DNA of 64,000 bases from Saprospiraceae bacterium (GTDB taxonomy: Bacteria > Bacteroidota > Bacteroidia > Chitinophagales > Saprospiraceae): the NCBI GenBank assembly GCA_016787575.1, contig JAEUUO010000019.1, positions 1 to 64,000 of the forward strand, in the 5' to 3' direction. The notes beneath the pieces were generated by a model. That model was given only the letters and a program-made list of their open reading frames with translations, ran no database searches and was not told the origin of the DNA. Positions 23,214 to 32,899 of the stretch are shown here, in pieces. Made by a program: the position numbers and the translations under genes. Numbering within the stretch: the stretch's first letter is position 1; each line of letters begins with the position of its first letter.

Positions 23214-23262
23214 CCTCTAGCCTCTCGCCTTTAGCCTCTCGCCTCTAGCCTTTAGCCTCTCC
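23214..23262. repeat. Seven copies of a 7-bp repeat (CCTYTMG) after ffh
   Basis: Units CCTCTAG, CCTCTCG, CCTTTAG, CCTCTCG, CCTCTAG, CCTTTAG and CCTCTCC follow one another without gaps. The gap 23109-23321 holds no gene. The string is a relative of the repeats before rpsO and ffh. Confidence 0.85.
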
Positions 23263-23321
23263 ACACCCAACTATCCCATACCAACTTTCAAATTTTCATT
23301 AACTTTACTAAAATTTGGAGT

Positions 23322-26222
23322 ATGCAAAAGGTATTAGCAATCTGTCTTTTTTTTGGAGCTGCATTCAGGCTGAATGCCCAATTACAGGAAGGCAGTACAG
23401 CCCCTGACTTTACAGTTCAAGATATCAATGGAAATTCATACAGTTTGTACGCAATGATGGGTGCAAACAAAGCAGCTTGTTTGGATTTTTCAGCAACCTG
23501 GTGTGGCCCTTGCTGGAGTTTTCATCAAAGCGGTGTATTGGAATCTGTTTACAATAATTTGAGCAATGAAACTACTGTGCTGTTTCTGGAGTCTGATTGG
23601 GGAACAAATACCAATTGTTTGTATGGTCCAAGTGGTTGCGTAGGAGGCACCCAAGGAAATTGGGTAAGCGGCACACCGTATCCTATTGCCGACCTTTCAT
23701 TAAATAATGGTCCCAGCGTAAACAATGATTATGCTATCTCTTATTACCCTACGCTGTATGTAATATCACCTGATAAAAGAGCTTGGTTGATTAAGACAAG
23801 GACTTACAATGAATATTCCAATTGGATCACCAAAAGTTTCAAAATGACTGCAAGTGCAGTTGTTACACATTCAACTTGCGGGGACAATGGGAAAATAGTA
23901 ACGACTGTTAATAACGGATTTGGAACGATTTCATATAAATGGAGCAACGGTGCAGTTACCAAAGATTTGACAAACATACCTGGTGGAATTTATTCAGTCA
24001 CAATTTCAGATTTAAATGGATATTTCATTGAAAAAGGACCTTATGTAGTGAACGGGCCATCAAAACGTGTAGATATAACCAATGCATCATTGACGCATAT
24101 TAAATGTTTTAATGAACCTACAGGTAGTATTGCCTTGCAGATTGACTACGGAACACCGCCTTACTCTTTCAACTGGTCCAATGGAGATCGAACAGATAAT
24201 CCTATAAATTTAAAAGCAGGAACTTATACTGTTACAGTTACTGATAACGCAGCATGTACCCGGGTAAAATCTTATACTTTGACACAACCTACAGACGTTA
24301 GCTTAAGTACTGTTGCAGGATTAGAAACCTGTGATCAGGGCAATGGATTTATTTCTTGTAAAGCATCCGGGGGTGTTGCACCGTATCTATTTGATTTAGG
24401 ACTTGGAAATCAAGGAAGCAATTTTTTTGCTGATTTAGAAGGAGATGAATTTTATACAGTAACGGTAACGGATAACAATGGTTGTATTGAAACATCCAGG
24501 TCTTTTGTGGGGGTTACACATAAACCAACGGTAAATGCAGGTCCCGATAAAAATTACGATTGCATAAATAATAGCATCACGCTGGATGGATCACAATCGA
24601 GTCAGGGAGCTAATTTAATTACATTATGGACAACACGAAATGGAAAAATAGTAAGAGGTCAGGAAAGCTTAACGCCAGATATTAGTCAGCCTGGAAGCTA
24701 TTTATTAAAAATAACCGATTCGTCAAATGGATGTTTGGATATAGATTCGACCATTGTACTAGACAAGCGTATTTATCCAAATGTATCATTAGACCGGGAC
24801 ACTAGTTTGAATTGTGTAATGAAAGTATATGAAGCAAAGGGAAGCAGTAAAGATCCTCAAACTAAATTCAGTTGGCGGAAAGTTAACGATACTTTATTTT
24901 ATAAAGAAGGTTCAAAGATTCAAGTCAGCGATGCTGGTAAATTTGTCTTTTTTGTCAAAGACACTATTAACCTGTGTTCTTCAAACGATACTATTGAAAT
25001 TAAAATAGATCAGGTAAAACCGGTAGCATCCGCACAAGTGGAAAAAGACGTAAGTTGTATTAATACAGAAGTTATCATAGATGCCTCCCTATCTTCACAA
25101 GGTACCAATTTTATATATCAATGGCAGTCTGTAAATGGAAATATAAAATCAGGCGCACAATCGCTGTATCCAATCGTAGACAAAGGAGGTGATTACAAAC
25201 TCAATGTAAAAAATACTTCCAATTTATGTGAAAGCGAAGTAAGTGTAGTTGTTTATCAACAAACAGAGCCTGATGCACTTTTTACTCAAAGCATCGATGG
25301 ATTGAAACTAAAATTTAACGATCAATCAAATGGATTGCCGACGGCCTGGAATTGGAATTTTGGGGATGGTGGTACAAGTATTTTACAAAATCCGGAGCAT
25401 GTTTTTGCAAATGAAGGAGAATTTGAAGTTTGTTTGACAGTTACCAATGATTGCGGTCAAAGTATTAAATGTTCCAAGCTATTGATAGGAATATCTGCAA
25501 CCCTGAGTTTAGCATCTTATGAATTGGAACATGTGAGTTGTTTTGAAGGAAATGACGGCAGTATTAAAATAAATGTGCAGGGTGGGGTTCCGCCATATTC
25601 ATATAGCTGGAATAATAACAGTAAAAGTAAAGATCAATTTCAATTGATTGCAGGAAATTACCTTGTAGAAGTTGTTGATGCGCAAGGTACAAAAATCACA
25701 AAAGGCTTTACAATTAAGGAGCCTCAAGCTATTGCTTTAAAAGATCATATCCTTAATCCAAGCATAGCAGGACAGGCAACAGGTTCAATTGAATTGCAAT
25801 TAGAAGGAGGGGTTCCTCAATACAATTATACCTGGTCAAATGGACAATCAGGCAATCCTATACAAAATTTGATTGCAGGAATTTATTCGTGCAATGTAGT
25901 AGATGCAAATAATTGTCAAAAAAGTTTTGGCCCTTTTGAAGTTAAAGAACTTACTTCGAATTTTGATGATGGATTGATAAAAGAATTTAAGGTCGAACCG
26001 AATCCGGTTTCTGAATTGCTTTCTATTCATGTTGCTTTAGAGCAATCAAAGCCCTATAAACTTTGTATTTATAATAGTTTTGGTAAACAAGTTTGGGTTT
26101 CACAGCAACAAAATTCAAAAGCTAACATTGTTGTTGATGTCAATCAATTTGTGAGTGGAGTTTATTTTATAAGTTACTCGTCAGAGGAATTGATAAGAAC
26201 AATTAAGTTGGTAATAGAATAA
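23322..26222 (+). CDS. Thioredoxin-domain protein fused to SprB/PKD repeats with T9SS sorting domain
   Basis: The 966-residue product has a signal peptide (1-20, LNAQ), then a thioredoxin/TlpA-like domain (21-180) with the redox motif ATWCGPCW (Cys61, Cys64). Next come SprB-like repeats with the pattern GSI.L....G.PPYSF.WSNG....(I/L)..L.AGTYTVTVTDN (about 190-300 and again 735-880), Ig/PKD-type modules and a PKD domain with WNWNFGDGG near 655-670. The C-terminal about 75 residues are a T9SS type A sorting domain (VEPNPVSELLSI, LCIYNSFGKQVW, FVSGVYFISY). A secreted redox domain on a surface adhesin-like scaffold is unusual; role unknown. Confidence 0.88.
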   Translation: MQKVLAICLFFGAAFRLNAQLQEGSTAPDFTVQDINGNSYSLYAMMGANKAACLDFSATWCGPCWSFHQSGVLESVYNNLSNETTVLFLESDWGTNTNCLYGPSGCVGGTQGNWVSGTPYPIADLSLNNGPSVNNDYAISYYPTLYVISPDKRAWLIKTRTYNEYSNWITKSFKMTASAVVTHSTCGDNGKIVTTVNNGFGTISYKWSNGAVTKDLTNIPGGIYSVTISDLNGYFIEKGPYVVNGPSKRVDITNASLTHIKCFNEPTGSIALQIDYGTPPYSFNWSNGDRTDNPINLKAGTYTVTVTDNAACTRVKSYTLTQPTDVSLSTVAGLETCDQGNGFISCKASGGVAPYLFDLGLGNQGSNFFADLEGDEFYTVTVTDNNGCIETSRSFVGVTHKPTVNAGPDKNYDCINNSITLDGSQSSQGANLITLWTTRNGKIVRGQESLTPDISQPGSYLLKITDSSNGCLDIDSTIVLDKRIYPNVSLDRDTSLNCVMKVYEAKGSSKDPQTKFSWRKVNDTLFYKEGSKIQVSDAGKFVFFVKDTINLCSSNDTIEIKIDQVKPVASAQVEKDVSCINTEVIIDASLSSQGTNFIYQWQSVNGNIKSGAQSLYPIVDKGGDYKLNVKNTSNLCESEVSVVVYQQTEPDALFTQSIDGLKLKFNDQSNGLPTAWNWNFGDGGTSILQNPEHVFANEGEFEVCLTVTNDCGQSIKCSKLLIGISATLSLASYELEHVSCFEGNDGSIKINVQGGVPPYSYSWNNNSKSKDQFQLIAGNYLVEVVDAQGTKITKGFTIKEPQAIALKDHILNPSIAGQATGSIELQLEGGVPQYNYTWSNGQSGNPIQNLIAGIYSCNVVDANNCQKSFGPFEVKELTSNFDDGLIKEFKVEPNPVSELLSIHVALEQSKPYKLCIYNSFGKQVWVSQQQNSKANIVVDVNQFVSGVYFISYSSEELIRTIKLVIE

Positions 26223-26259
26223 TGCAATCAATATCCATGAATTAAATTCAAGAGATTTT

Positions 26260-28926
26260 TTATAACTTCTTTTTTAATTCAATTAATTTCATCATGCAAT
26301 CAATGGGTGTCATGGTTTGTATGTCAATTGTTTTTAGGATTTCAATAAGTTCATTGTGTGATTCATTGTCATTTTTTTGAATTCGAATACTGGACTTGCG
26401 TGTGTCTTCTGAAATAACAACATGTTCTTGATTGCCGCGTTTTTCTTCAAGGTCCTGAAGAATTTCTTCCGCTCGGTGCAACACTGCCTGAGGCATTCCT
26501 GCCATTTGTGCTACATGGATTCCAAATGAATGTTCACTTCCACCCGGAACTAATTTTCTTAGAAAGAGTACCTTCTTGTTTAATTCTTGGGTTGCAACAT
26601 GAAAGTTCTTAATTCTAGGCAAGTATGCACTCAATTCATTCAATTCGTGGTAATGGGTTGCAAATAAAGTCTTTGCCCTGCGTTCCGGAATTTCATGTAA
26701 ATATTCTGCTATTGCCCAAGCCAATGAAATACCATCGTACGTGCTGGTTCCTCTACCGATTTCATCAAGTAATATGAGCGATCGGTTTGAAAGGTTGTTT
26801 AAAATGGACGAAGTTTCGTTCATTTCTACCATAAAAGTGGATTCGCCTGATGAAATGTTGTCACTTGCTCCAACTCGCGTAAAAACGCGATCTATATAAC
26901 CAAGCGTTGCTGCACGTGCAGGTACAAATGAGCCAATTTGCGCCATCAAAACAATCAGCGCAGTTTGACGCAAAATAGCCGATTTACCTGACATATTGGG
27001 GCCGGTAATCATTAAAATTTGTTGTTCATCCGAATCAAGATAAATGTCATTTGGAATATACGTTTCTCCACTTGGCATTTGTCTTTCTATAACTGGATGC
27101 CGGCCATCCTTTATATCAATTATTTGACTGTCATCGACCAGAGGCAAACAATACCCATTTATTTTTGCAGTTCGGGCAAATGAAAACAAAACATCCACTT
27201 CAGCTATTACATGAGCGTTTTGTTGTAATGGAATTAAATAGTCTTGCAATTGGTCCACCAACTTTTCAAAAAGTTCTTCTTCCAATTGAATGATACGTTC
27301 TTCAGCACCAAGAATTTTAACCTCTAATTTCTTTAATTCATCTGTTACATACCTTTCACCTGTCGACATGGTTTGTTTACGAACCCAGTGATCCGGTACC
27401 AAACCTTGGTTTTTAAATTTATTGGTTACTTCTAAAAAATATCCAAATACAGAATTGTATCCTATCTTCAAATTGTTAATTCCGGTATTGAGGATTTCCT
27501 TTTTCTGAATTTCTAAGAGCAAATCTTTGCTGTGGTGGAGGATGTATTTTAGTTCATCCAATTCCTTTGAAAAACCCTCCACAAAAATTCCACCTTTATT
27601 TACCTGATTTGGAGCATCCGGGTGCAATTGACCAGAGATTAATTGTGCTAAACTGGCGCACTCCTGAATTTTTTCGGCCAACAGCAACAGGCCATTGTTG
27701 TTGTGTTGTTGTAAAATAGAACGAAGAGGTAAAAGTTTTAACAGACTTTTTAAAATGTGATTGATTTCTCTAGGATTGATCCGTCTTAATGGAATTTTTG
27801 AAACAAGTCGTTCTAAATCACCAAAATGATTTAAAGTTTGAAATAATTCGTCTTCCAGCTCGTCCTTTTTTAAAAACGAATCAACCATTTGATGCCGATT
27901 TACAATTCGTTCAATTTGTAGTAAGGGCATCACCATCCATTTTCGCATGAGTCTGGATCCCATGGGAGTCAGGCTATGATCCAAAATGTGCAATAAACTT
28001 TTACCTTCCGGATGTAAAGAGTCAATTAATTCAAGGTTTTTAATAGTAAACCGGTCCATCCAAACAAATTCATCACTAGCTAACCGGCTGATGTGTGATA
28101 AATGATTTGGGTTTTTTGTTTCGGTTAGTTCGAGATAATAAAGAATAGCCCCTGCTGCTATTTGGCCGGAAAGATGTTCTTCAACCCCAAAGCCTTTCAG
28201 ACTGCTTACATTAAAATGTCTAAGTAATTTCTCACGGCAAAAATCCAATTGAAAAATCCAATCTTCTAATGGATAGGTATAATAATGCTCATTGAAATTG
28301 GAATCAAAAAAACTCGTTTTTGATCTTGCAAGAATAATTTCAGAAGGCTGAAAACTTTCAAGCAGTTTTTGAATATATTCTAAGGGACCTTGGGACAAAT
28401 AAAATTCGCCGGTTGAAACATCGGCCAATGAAATGCCAATTCCGTTGATATCGATATATAAGGCAGCGAGAAAATTATTTTTTCGATGGTCAAGTAATTT
28501 GTCATCGTATGTAATTCCGGGTGTTATAACGTCGGTAATTCCCCGTTTAACAATTTTTTTTCCTTTGCTTGGTTTTTCCAATTGTTCGCAAATTGCTACC
28601 CGATAACCGGCACGAACCAATTTTGGTAAATATGCATCCAACGAATGGTATGGAAATCCGGCCAATTCTATATCAGAACCGCCATTGTTTCTTTTTGTCA
28701 GGACAATTCCAAGTACTTTTGAAGTAATAATGGCATCTTCTCCAAAGGTTTCGTAAAAGTCCCCAACTCGGTATAACAAGATGGCATCCGGGTGTTTTCC
28801 CTTCATGGAATAATACTGCTCCATCAATGGAGTCATCGTATTAATTTCAAATAAGAGCGCTTCTCCTTTCAAGTTTTGATTTGTCACAAATATAGGCTCA
28901 TTCTTTATACTAATAGGATTCATCAT
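26260..28926 (-). CDS. mutS: DNA mismatch repair protein MutS
   Basis: MutS recognises mismatches and starts repair with MutL. The protein (888 residues from ATG 28926) has the mismatch-binding domain with ILLYRVGDFYETFGEDA (the F-x-E motif), connector, lever/clamp, and the ATPase with Walker A GPNMSGKS, STFMVEM, Walker B LILLDEIGRGTS and FATHYHELNEL. A later ATG at 28836 (MTPLMEQYYS) would give 858 residues, closer to the usual family start, and cannot be excluded; a TTG at 28998 gives an unlikely extension. It converges with the thioredoxin/SprB gene and is divergent from the next gene. Confidence 0.95.
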   Translation of the reverse strand: MMNPISIKNEPIFVTNQNLKGEALLFEINTMTPLMEQYYSMKGKHPDAILLYRVGDFYETFGEDAIITSKVLGIVLTKRNNGGSDIELAGFPYHSLDAYLPKLVRAGYRVAICEQLEKPSKGKKIVKRGITDVITPGITYDDKLLDHRKNNFLAALYIDINGIGISLADVSTGEFYLSQGPLEYIQKLLESFQPSEIILARSKTSFFDSNFNEHYYTYPLEDWIFQLDFCREKLLRHFNVSSLKGFGVEEHLSGQIAAGAILYYLELTETKNPNHLSHISRLASDEFVWMDRFTIKNLELIDSLHPEGKSLLHILDHSLTPMGSRLMRKWMVMPLLQIERIVNRHQMVDSFLKKDELEDELFQTLNHFGDLERLVSKIPLRRINPREINHILKSLLKLLPLRSILQQHNNNGLLLLAEKIQECASLAQLISGQLHPDAPNQVNKGGIFVEGFSKELDELKYILHHSKDLLLEIQKKEILNTGINNLKIGYNSVFGYFLEVTNKFKNQGLVPDHWVRKQTMSTGERYVTDELKKLEVKILGAEERIIQLEEELFEKLVDQLQDYLIPLQQNAHVIAEVDVLFSFARTAKINGYCLPLVDDSQIIDIKDGRHPVIERQMPSGETYIPNDIYLDSDEQQILMITGPNMSGKSAILRQTALIVLMAQIGSFVPARAATLGYIDRVFTRVGASDNISSGESTFMVEMNETSSILNNLSNRSLILLDEIGRGTSTYDGISLAWAIAEYLHEIPERRAKTLFATHYHELNELSAYLPRIKNFHVATQELNKKVLFLRKLVPGGSEHSFGIHVAQMAGMPQAVLHRAEEILQDLEEKRGNQEHVVISEDTRKSSIRIQKNDNESHNELIEILKTIDIQTMTPIDCMMKLIELKKKL

Positions 28927-28951
28927 TCCAATTAAAAAAAAATCAATTGGA
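28927..28951 (-). promoter_or_regulatory. Hairpin directly before the mutS start codon
   Basis: TCCAATT (minus strand, 28951-28945) pairs with AATTGGA (28933-28927) across a T-rich 11-base loop and ends immediately before ATG 28926. If that start is used, the stem would cover the ribosome approach region. A GAAATTTG -7-like box lies just upstream (about 28959). Confidence 0.4.
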
Positions 28952-29009
28952 GCAAATTTCGTTTTAGATTTGTAGAACGTTTTGTACCGATTTATCAAAA
29001 AATGATCTT

Positions 29010-29495
29010 ATGATTTCAGCCTTTAAAGCTCTGAAAGACGAGGAATACCAAGCGCTTATAGAAGCAGTTCCACTTATAGCAATTTTAATTGGCGGGGCTG
29101 ATAATGATATCGACCTAAATGAAAAGGCATGGGCTGAGAAGATTGTTAAAATTCGAAGCTATAGCAATCATTTTGATCTTAAACCTTACTACAAAGATGT
29201 CGATGCGCAATACAGCGAATTGTTTGAAAAGTTTTTAAAATCACTTTCAAAGGATCCGGATGTTCGAAGTCGTGAAATTTCCAAAAAACTGAAAGCCATC
29301 AATGATATTTTTATCAAGTTAAATATGCGGACGGCAAGCCAATTGTATTCTTCTTTTATTGCTTATGCTGAACAAATTGCCCGTGCTTCAGGTGGTATTT
29401 TGCGTATGATGTCTGTAAGTAAAGAAGAAAGTTTGTGGATTGGACTTCCAATGATTGATCCGATATTTTATGAAGAACTAGATGAGGAAGAATAA
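29010..29495 (+). CDS. Hypothetical all-helical cytoplasmic protein, possibly TerB-like
   Basis: The 161-residue protein has no signal peptide. It starts EYQALIEAVPLIAILIGGADNDIDLNEKAW, which faintly recalls the TerB family pattern (I..aDG.i...E), and continues as amphipathic helices (LFEKFLKSLSKD, ISKKLKAINDIFIKLN) to an acidic end EELDEEE. It is divergent from mutS with about 80 bp between the starts. No family is firmly recognised, and nothing ties it to repair beyond position. Confidence 0.6.
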   Translation: MISAFKALKDEEYQALIEAVPLIAILIGGADNDIDLNEKAWAEKIVKIRSYSNHFDLKPYYKDVDAQYSELFEKFLKSLSKDPDVRSREISKKLKAINDIFIKLNMRTASQLYSSFIAYAEQIARASGGILRMMSVSKEESLWIGLPMIDPIFYEELDEEE

Positions 29496-29591
29496 GCAAT
29501 TTCTTTTTTGATTGCTTGATCAAATAAGTCCAGGCCAATAACTTGAATACGGTCTTAAAAAATAATTTAAAATATCTTAAATGGTGTTAAA

Positions 29592-29621
29592 AGACTTATG
29601 AATTATTAAGTCAATAAGTCT
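29592..29621. other. Inverted repeat between convergent genes
   Basis: AGACTTAT (29592-29599) pairs with ATAAGTCT (29614-29621), a perfect eight-base stem with a 14-base loop. No T-tract follows on either strand, so it may be a weak bidirectional terminator or an unrelated palindrome. A second stem, AAGCAAT/ATTGCTT (29494-29517), overlaps the upstream stop codon. Confidence 0.4.
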
Positions 29622-29645
29622 GATTCCAATTTGTTTAATCTCGGC

Positions 29646-30419
29646 TTACTGAATTACAATTTGCTGCGTTAATAATTTTGTTCCATCAATCCATTGAATA
29701 TAAAACATACCGCTGTTATATCCGTTGCTTAAATCAATTTTATTTTCGGCATCTTTTGTAAAATGAATGATGCGTCCTTGGGCATCCATTACTTTAATCT
29801 GTTCAATGCTATTTGATTTGTTTGTTAATTTTCCGTTTGTCGGATTGGGAAACCAATAATTTATAACAAGGTCCTCCTGTTTACTTGCCGATGCACAATC
29901 TTGTTCAGAAACAAGAGTTAAGATGTATTCGCCAGGAAATGCAGGACCTGGATATTCGGTTACATACGGAAAGGGAATTCCCAGATTAATCGTTAGGGTC
30001 ATTTTAATAATGGGTTTAAAATCACCGGCGGTGTTGTCTGTAGTGGCGGTGCCTTTTAATACCAGACAACCCGAGGTATTCTTATTGAAAACACAATTTG
30101 GAGGATTGCATGCATAACTAATTCCTTTAGGTAGACCTGTAATCGCATTGATCGTGTCAATCGCCACTTTTTCAAGGGCTATGGGCGATGGAAATGCAGG
30201 AACAAGCACGGTGTCGGGTACAACTACTGTGAAAACAAATTCATAAGGTTTATTAATGCAGGCTTTCTTTGTAATTCCTCCGTTTGGATTAGTTGGGCTG
30301 ACAGGTTTAGGATAAACACCAGCAGATGAATCTCTATAAATCGAGTCGGGTAAACAGTTTTGAGATTGAATCGACAGAATAACAAAGAAATTAAGGGCGA
30401 TCAGATAAAAATGCTTCAT
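29646..30419 (-). CDS. Secreted protein with T9SS sorting domain
   Basis: The 257-residue protein has a signal peptide (1-20, SIQSQ), a middle of Ig-like character (KPYEFVFTVVVPDTV, ITGLPKGISYACNPPNCVF, GCLVLKGTA, KMTLTINLGIP) and a C-terminal T9SS type A sorting domain (NYWFPNPTNGKLT, IKVMDAQGRIIHF, GMFYIQWIDG). The calcium-binding-like GLP-G segment recalls putative Ig domains of cell-surface proteins. It is divergent from the TonB receptor gene 39 bp away. Function unknown. Confidence 0.8.
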   Translation of the reverse strand: MKHFYLIALNFFVILSIQSQNCLPDSIYRDSSAGVYPKPVSPTNPNGGITKKACINKPYEFVFTVVVPDTVLVPAFPSPIALEKVAIDTINAITGLPKGISYACNPPNCVFNKNTSGCLVLKGTATTDNTAGDFKPIIKMTLTINLGIPFPYVTEYPGPAFPGEYILTLVSEQDCASASKQEDLVINYWFPNPTNGKLTNKSNSIEQIKVMDAQGRIIHFTKDAENKIDLSNGYNSGMFYIQWIDGTKLLTQQIVIQ

Positions 30420-30458
30420 ATTTGATGAGGTATATTTAGTGCAAGTTAAGAATTATAA

Positions 30459-32756
30459 ATGACAAAGAAAGTACTTTATTCAATATTCATGGGTGTCCTG
30501 ATCTTAAATATTTTGTCAGCACAAACTCGGGTCTATACAGGTAAAGTTATTGATAAATCGACTGGTTTGGCATTGCAAGGTGCAACGATTGCAGCTAACC
30601 AAACGGCTGTTTTTACTGATGAATTAGGAAGATTTGAAATTGAATTGCCGGATAGTGTTCAGCGTATAATTATAAAATTAGTAGGATATAATGAACGTAG
30701 CTTGACACTTTCAGAGGTCCTTAATTTAGAGATTGCCCTGGAACTTGCATCTTATATGTTAAGCACGACGGTGATTACTTCTTCTCGTTTTGAAAAGCCA
30801 CTTGCAGAATCTCCGGTTTCCATTAGTGTTATAAAAGCAGGTACAGCGGATCGATTGAGTACCAGCAGCAGTTCGCAACTTTTAGATCGGGTGCCGGGTG
30901 TTCAAATTATAGATGGTCAGGCAAATATCAGGGGAGGGTCTGGGTACTCTTATGGAGCTGGAAGCAGGGTCTTGTTATTATTGGATGATTTACCGGTATT
31001 GAATCCTGATGCGGGTTATCCAAACTGGGACGACCTGCCTCTTGAAAATTTAGGACAAATTGAAATTTTAAAAGGAGCCTCCTCATCCCTTTATGGTAGT
31101 TCAGCAATGAATGGAATCATCCATTTCAGGACAAATTTTCCAGGTTCAGAACCTTTTACAAGTATTTCATTAATCCCTAAAATTTATTTGAATCCAACCA
31201 GCAATAAGCAATGGTGGGGAACAGACAGCACCTTATTCAGGCCCTATGAAGGGATTGTGAATTTTGTACATCGCAAAAAATATAGAAGTTTAGATCTGTC
31301 AGCAAGTGGAAGTTTTACGACAAAAGTTGGGTATAATAAAGAACACAATTCAGACAACGCGCGAATACACATTCTTACAAGAAAACGAATTCATGACCGA
31401 CTAATTATTAATTTAGGAATTAATTACAATCAAGGGAAAAGTTCTAGCTTTTTCTATTGGAAGGACAATGCTTATTTTGAAGGAGCTCCTGGTTCATCAA
31501 GCTCAAGTACAAAAACCAGATTTACCATTGACCCGTCACTGAATTATGAAAGCAAAAAGGGCTATCAACATAAAATTAAAACCAGATTTTACCATGTTTT
31601 TAATGGGGCAGACAATAACCAGGAAAATAAAAGCAATAATATATATTCAGAATACCAGATTGGAAAATCAATACACAATCTTGGAATGCAATGTTTAGCA
31701 GGGGTCCTTTATATCCAATCCTGGACAAAAGCCAAGCTTTACAGCGATACCCGATTTATTCACAGAAATCTGGCTTTTTTTGGACAAATTGAAAAAAAAT
31801 TCTTCAATCGACTTATTTTAAGCGGAGGAATCAGATATGAATCTTATCAAATTAAGGGACCTGAATCTCTGCAAGGTGTTGCTATTGATCCCAAAGTTAC
31901 AGAAGATAGCAGTTTGTTTCGCTTTGGTTTAAACTGTAGGGTATTAAAAGCAACCTATTTTCGGGCTTCTTATGGACAAGGGTATCGTTTTCCAACTATA
32001 GCAGAAAAATTTATTAGTACAAAAGCGGGTGGTTTAAGTATTGTGCCGAATCCAAATTTACATTCAGAACGAGGTTCTAGTTTTGAACTTGGATTAAAGC
32101 AACTACTGAAAATTGGCAATTTGGAAGGATTATTTGATTTTTCAGTATTTCAATCGCGCTATTACGATATGATGGAATTTGTTTTAAACAACCAACTGCA
32201 ATTCCAATCCAGGAACATAGGTGATACTGAAATTAAAGGTTTTGAATTGGAAATGTTGAGTAGAATTCAATATGGAAAGACTAAATTGAGCTTTGGTGCC
32301 GGCTATACATTTATTAATCCACGTTATTTGGAATTTGATCTTGCTGGAAAGCAATTGCCTATTAATGGTAGGGATACTGCTTCACGTGCCAAACAAAATG
32401 CAGCCAATTCATCATCAGATGAAAATATTTTGAAATATCGATCCAAACACTTGTTCAGGTCAGATTTTCAACTGGACTATAAATCATTTTATACAGGATT
32501 GTCCTTCAATTATGCCTCGCACATGCATGCCATTGATTGGTTGTTTGAATTGAATGTATTTATAAAAGGGATCAAAGATTATAGGTTGGAACACAATCAT
32601 GGGTATAGGGTTTATGATTTCAGAATTGGCTATCATTTTCCCCATTTGGATGTTCAGTTTAACGTCGATAATTTATTTAATGAAGACTACAGCATTCGGC
32701 CAGGAATTTTAAATGCACCAAGAAATTTAACCTTGCGCGGTACATATATGTTTTAA
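30459..32756 (+). CDS. TonB-dependent outer membrane receptor with carboxypeptidase-like N-domain
   Basis: The 765-residue protein has a signal peptide (1-22), a CarboxypepD_reg-like beta domain (23-100; YTGKVIDKSTGLALQGATI), a plug domain with SSSSQLLDRVPGVQIIDGQANIRGGSGYSYG (about 138-170), and a 22-strand-type beta-barrel ending in the terminal aromatic LRGTYMF. The plug and barrel order is that of TonB receptors that import iron chelates, cobalamin or oligosaccharides; no SusD-like partner follows, so the substrate cannot be named. It sits 39 bp from the divergent T9SS cargo gene and upstream of secDF. Confidence 0.9.
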   Translation: MTKKVLYSIFMGVLILNILSAQTRVYTGKVIDKSTGLALQGATIAANQTAVFTDELGRFEIELPDSVQRIIIKLVGYNERSLTLSEVLNLEIALELASYMLSTTVITSSRFEKPLAESPVSISVIKAGTADRLSTSSSSQLLDRVPGVQIIDGQANIRGGSGYSYGAGSRVLLLLDDLPVLNPDAGYPNWDDLPLENLGQIEILKGASSSLYGSSAMNGIIHFRTNFPGSEPFTSISLIPKIYLNPTSNKQWWGTDSTLFRPYEGIVNFVHRKKYRSLDLSASGSFTTKVGYNKEHNSDNARIHILTRKRIHDRLIINLGINYNQGKSSSFFYWKDNAYFEGAPGSSSSSTKTRFTIDPSLNYESKKGYQHKIKTRFYHVFNGADNNQENKSNNIYSEYQIGKSIHNLGMQCLAGVLYIQSWTKAKLYSDTRFIHRNLAFFGQIEKKFFNRLILSGGIRYESYQIKGPESLQGVAIDPKVTEDSSLFRFGLNCRVLKATYFRASYGQGYRFPTIAEKFISTKAGGLSIVPNPNLHSERGSSFELGLKQLLKIGNLEGLFDFSVFQSRYYDMMEFVLNNQLQFQSRNIGDTEIKGFELEMLSRIQYGKTKLSFGAGYTFINPRYLEFDLAGKQLPINGRDTASRAKQNAANSSSDENILKYRSKHLFRSDFQLDYKSFYTGLSFNYASHMHAIDWLFELNVFIKGIKDYRLEHNHGYRVYDFRIGYHFPHLDVQFNVDNLFNEDYSIRPGILNAPRNLTLRGTYMF

Positions 32757-32858
32757 TAATTTATGTAAATACTTCTAAATTAAGCATATAATAATAAATA
32801 GTTTAAAAATAAACCTTAGGAAAATCCTGAAAATCAATCTGATTTCGCTTGGAAGCAC

Positions 32859-32866
32859 TATATTTG
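32859..32866 (+). promoter_or_regulatory. Promoter -7 element of secDF
   Basis: TATATTTG matches TAnnTTTG and lies 33 bp before the secDF ATG. No clear -33 TTG is present at the usual distance. Confidence 0.55.
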
Positions 32867-32899
32867 CGACGTTTTCCAAAAATTTAAGAATTTTTATAT

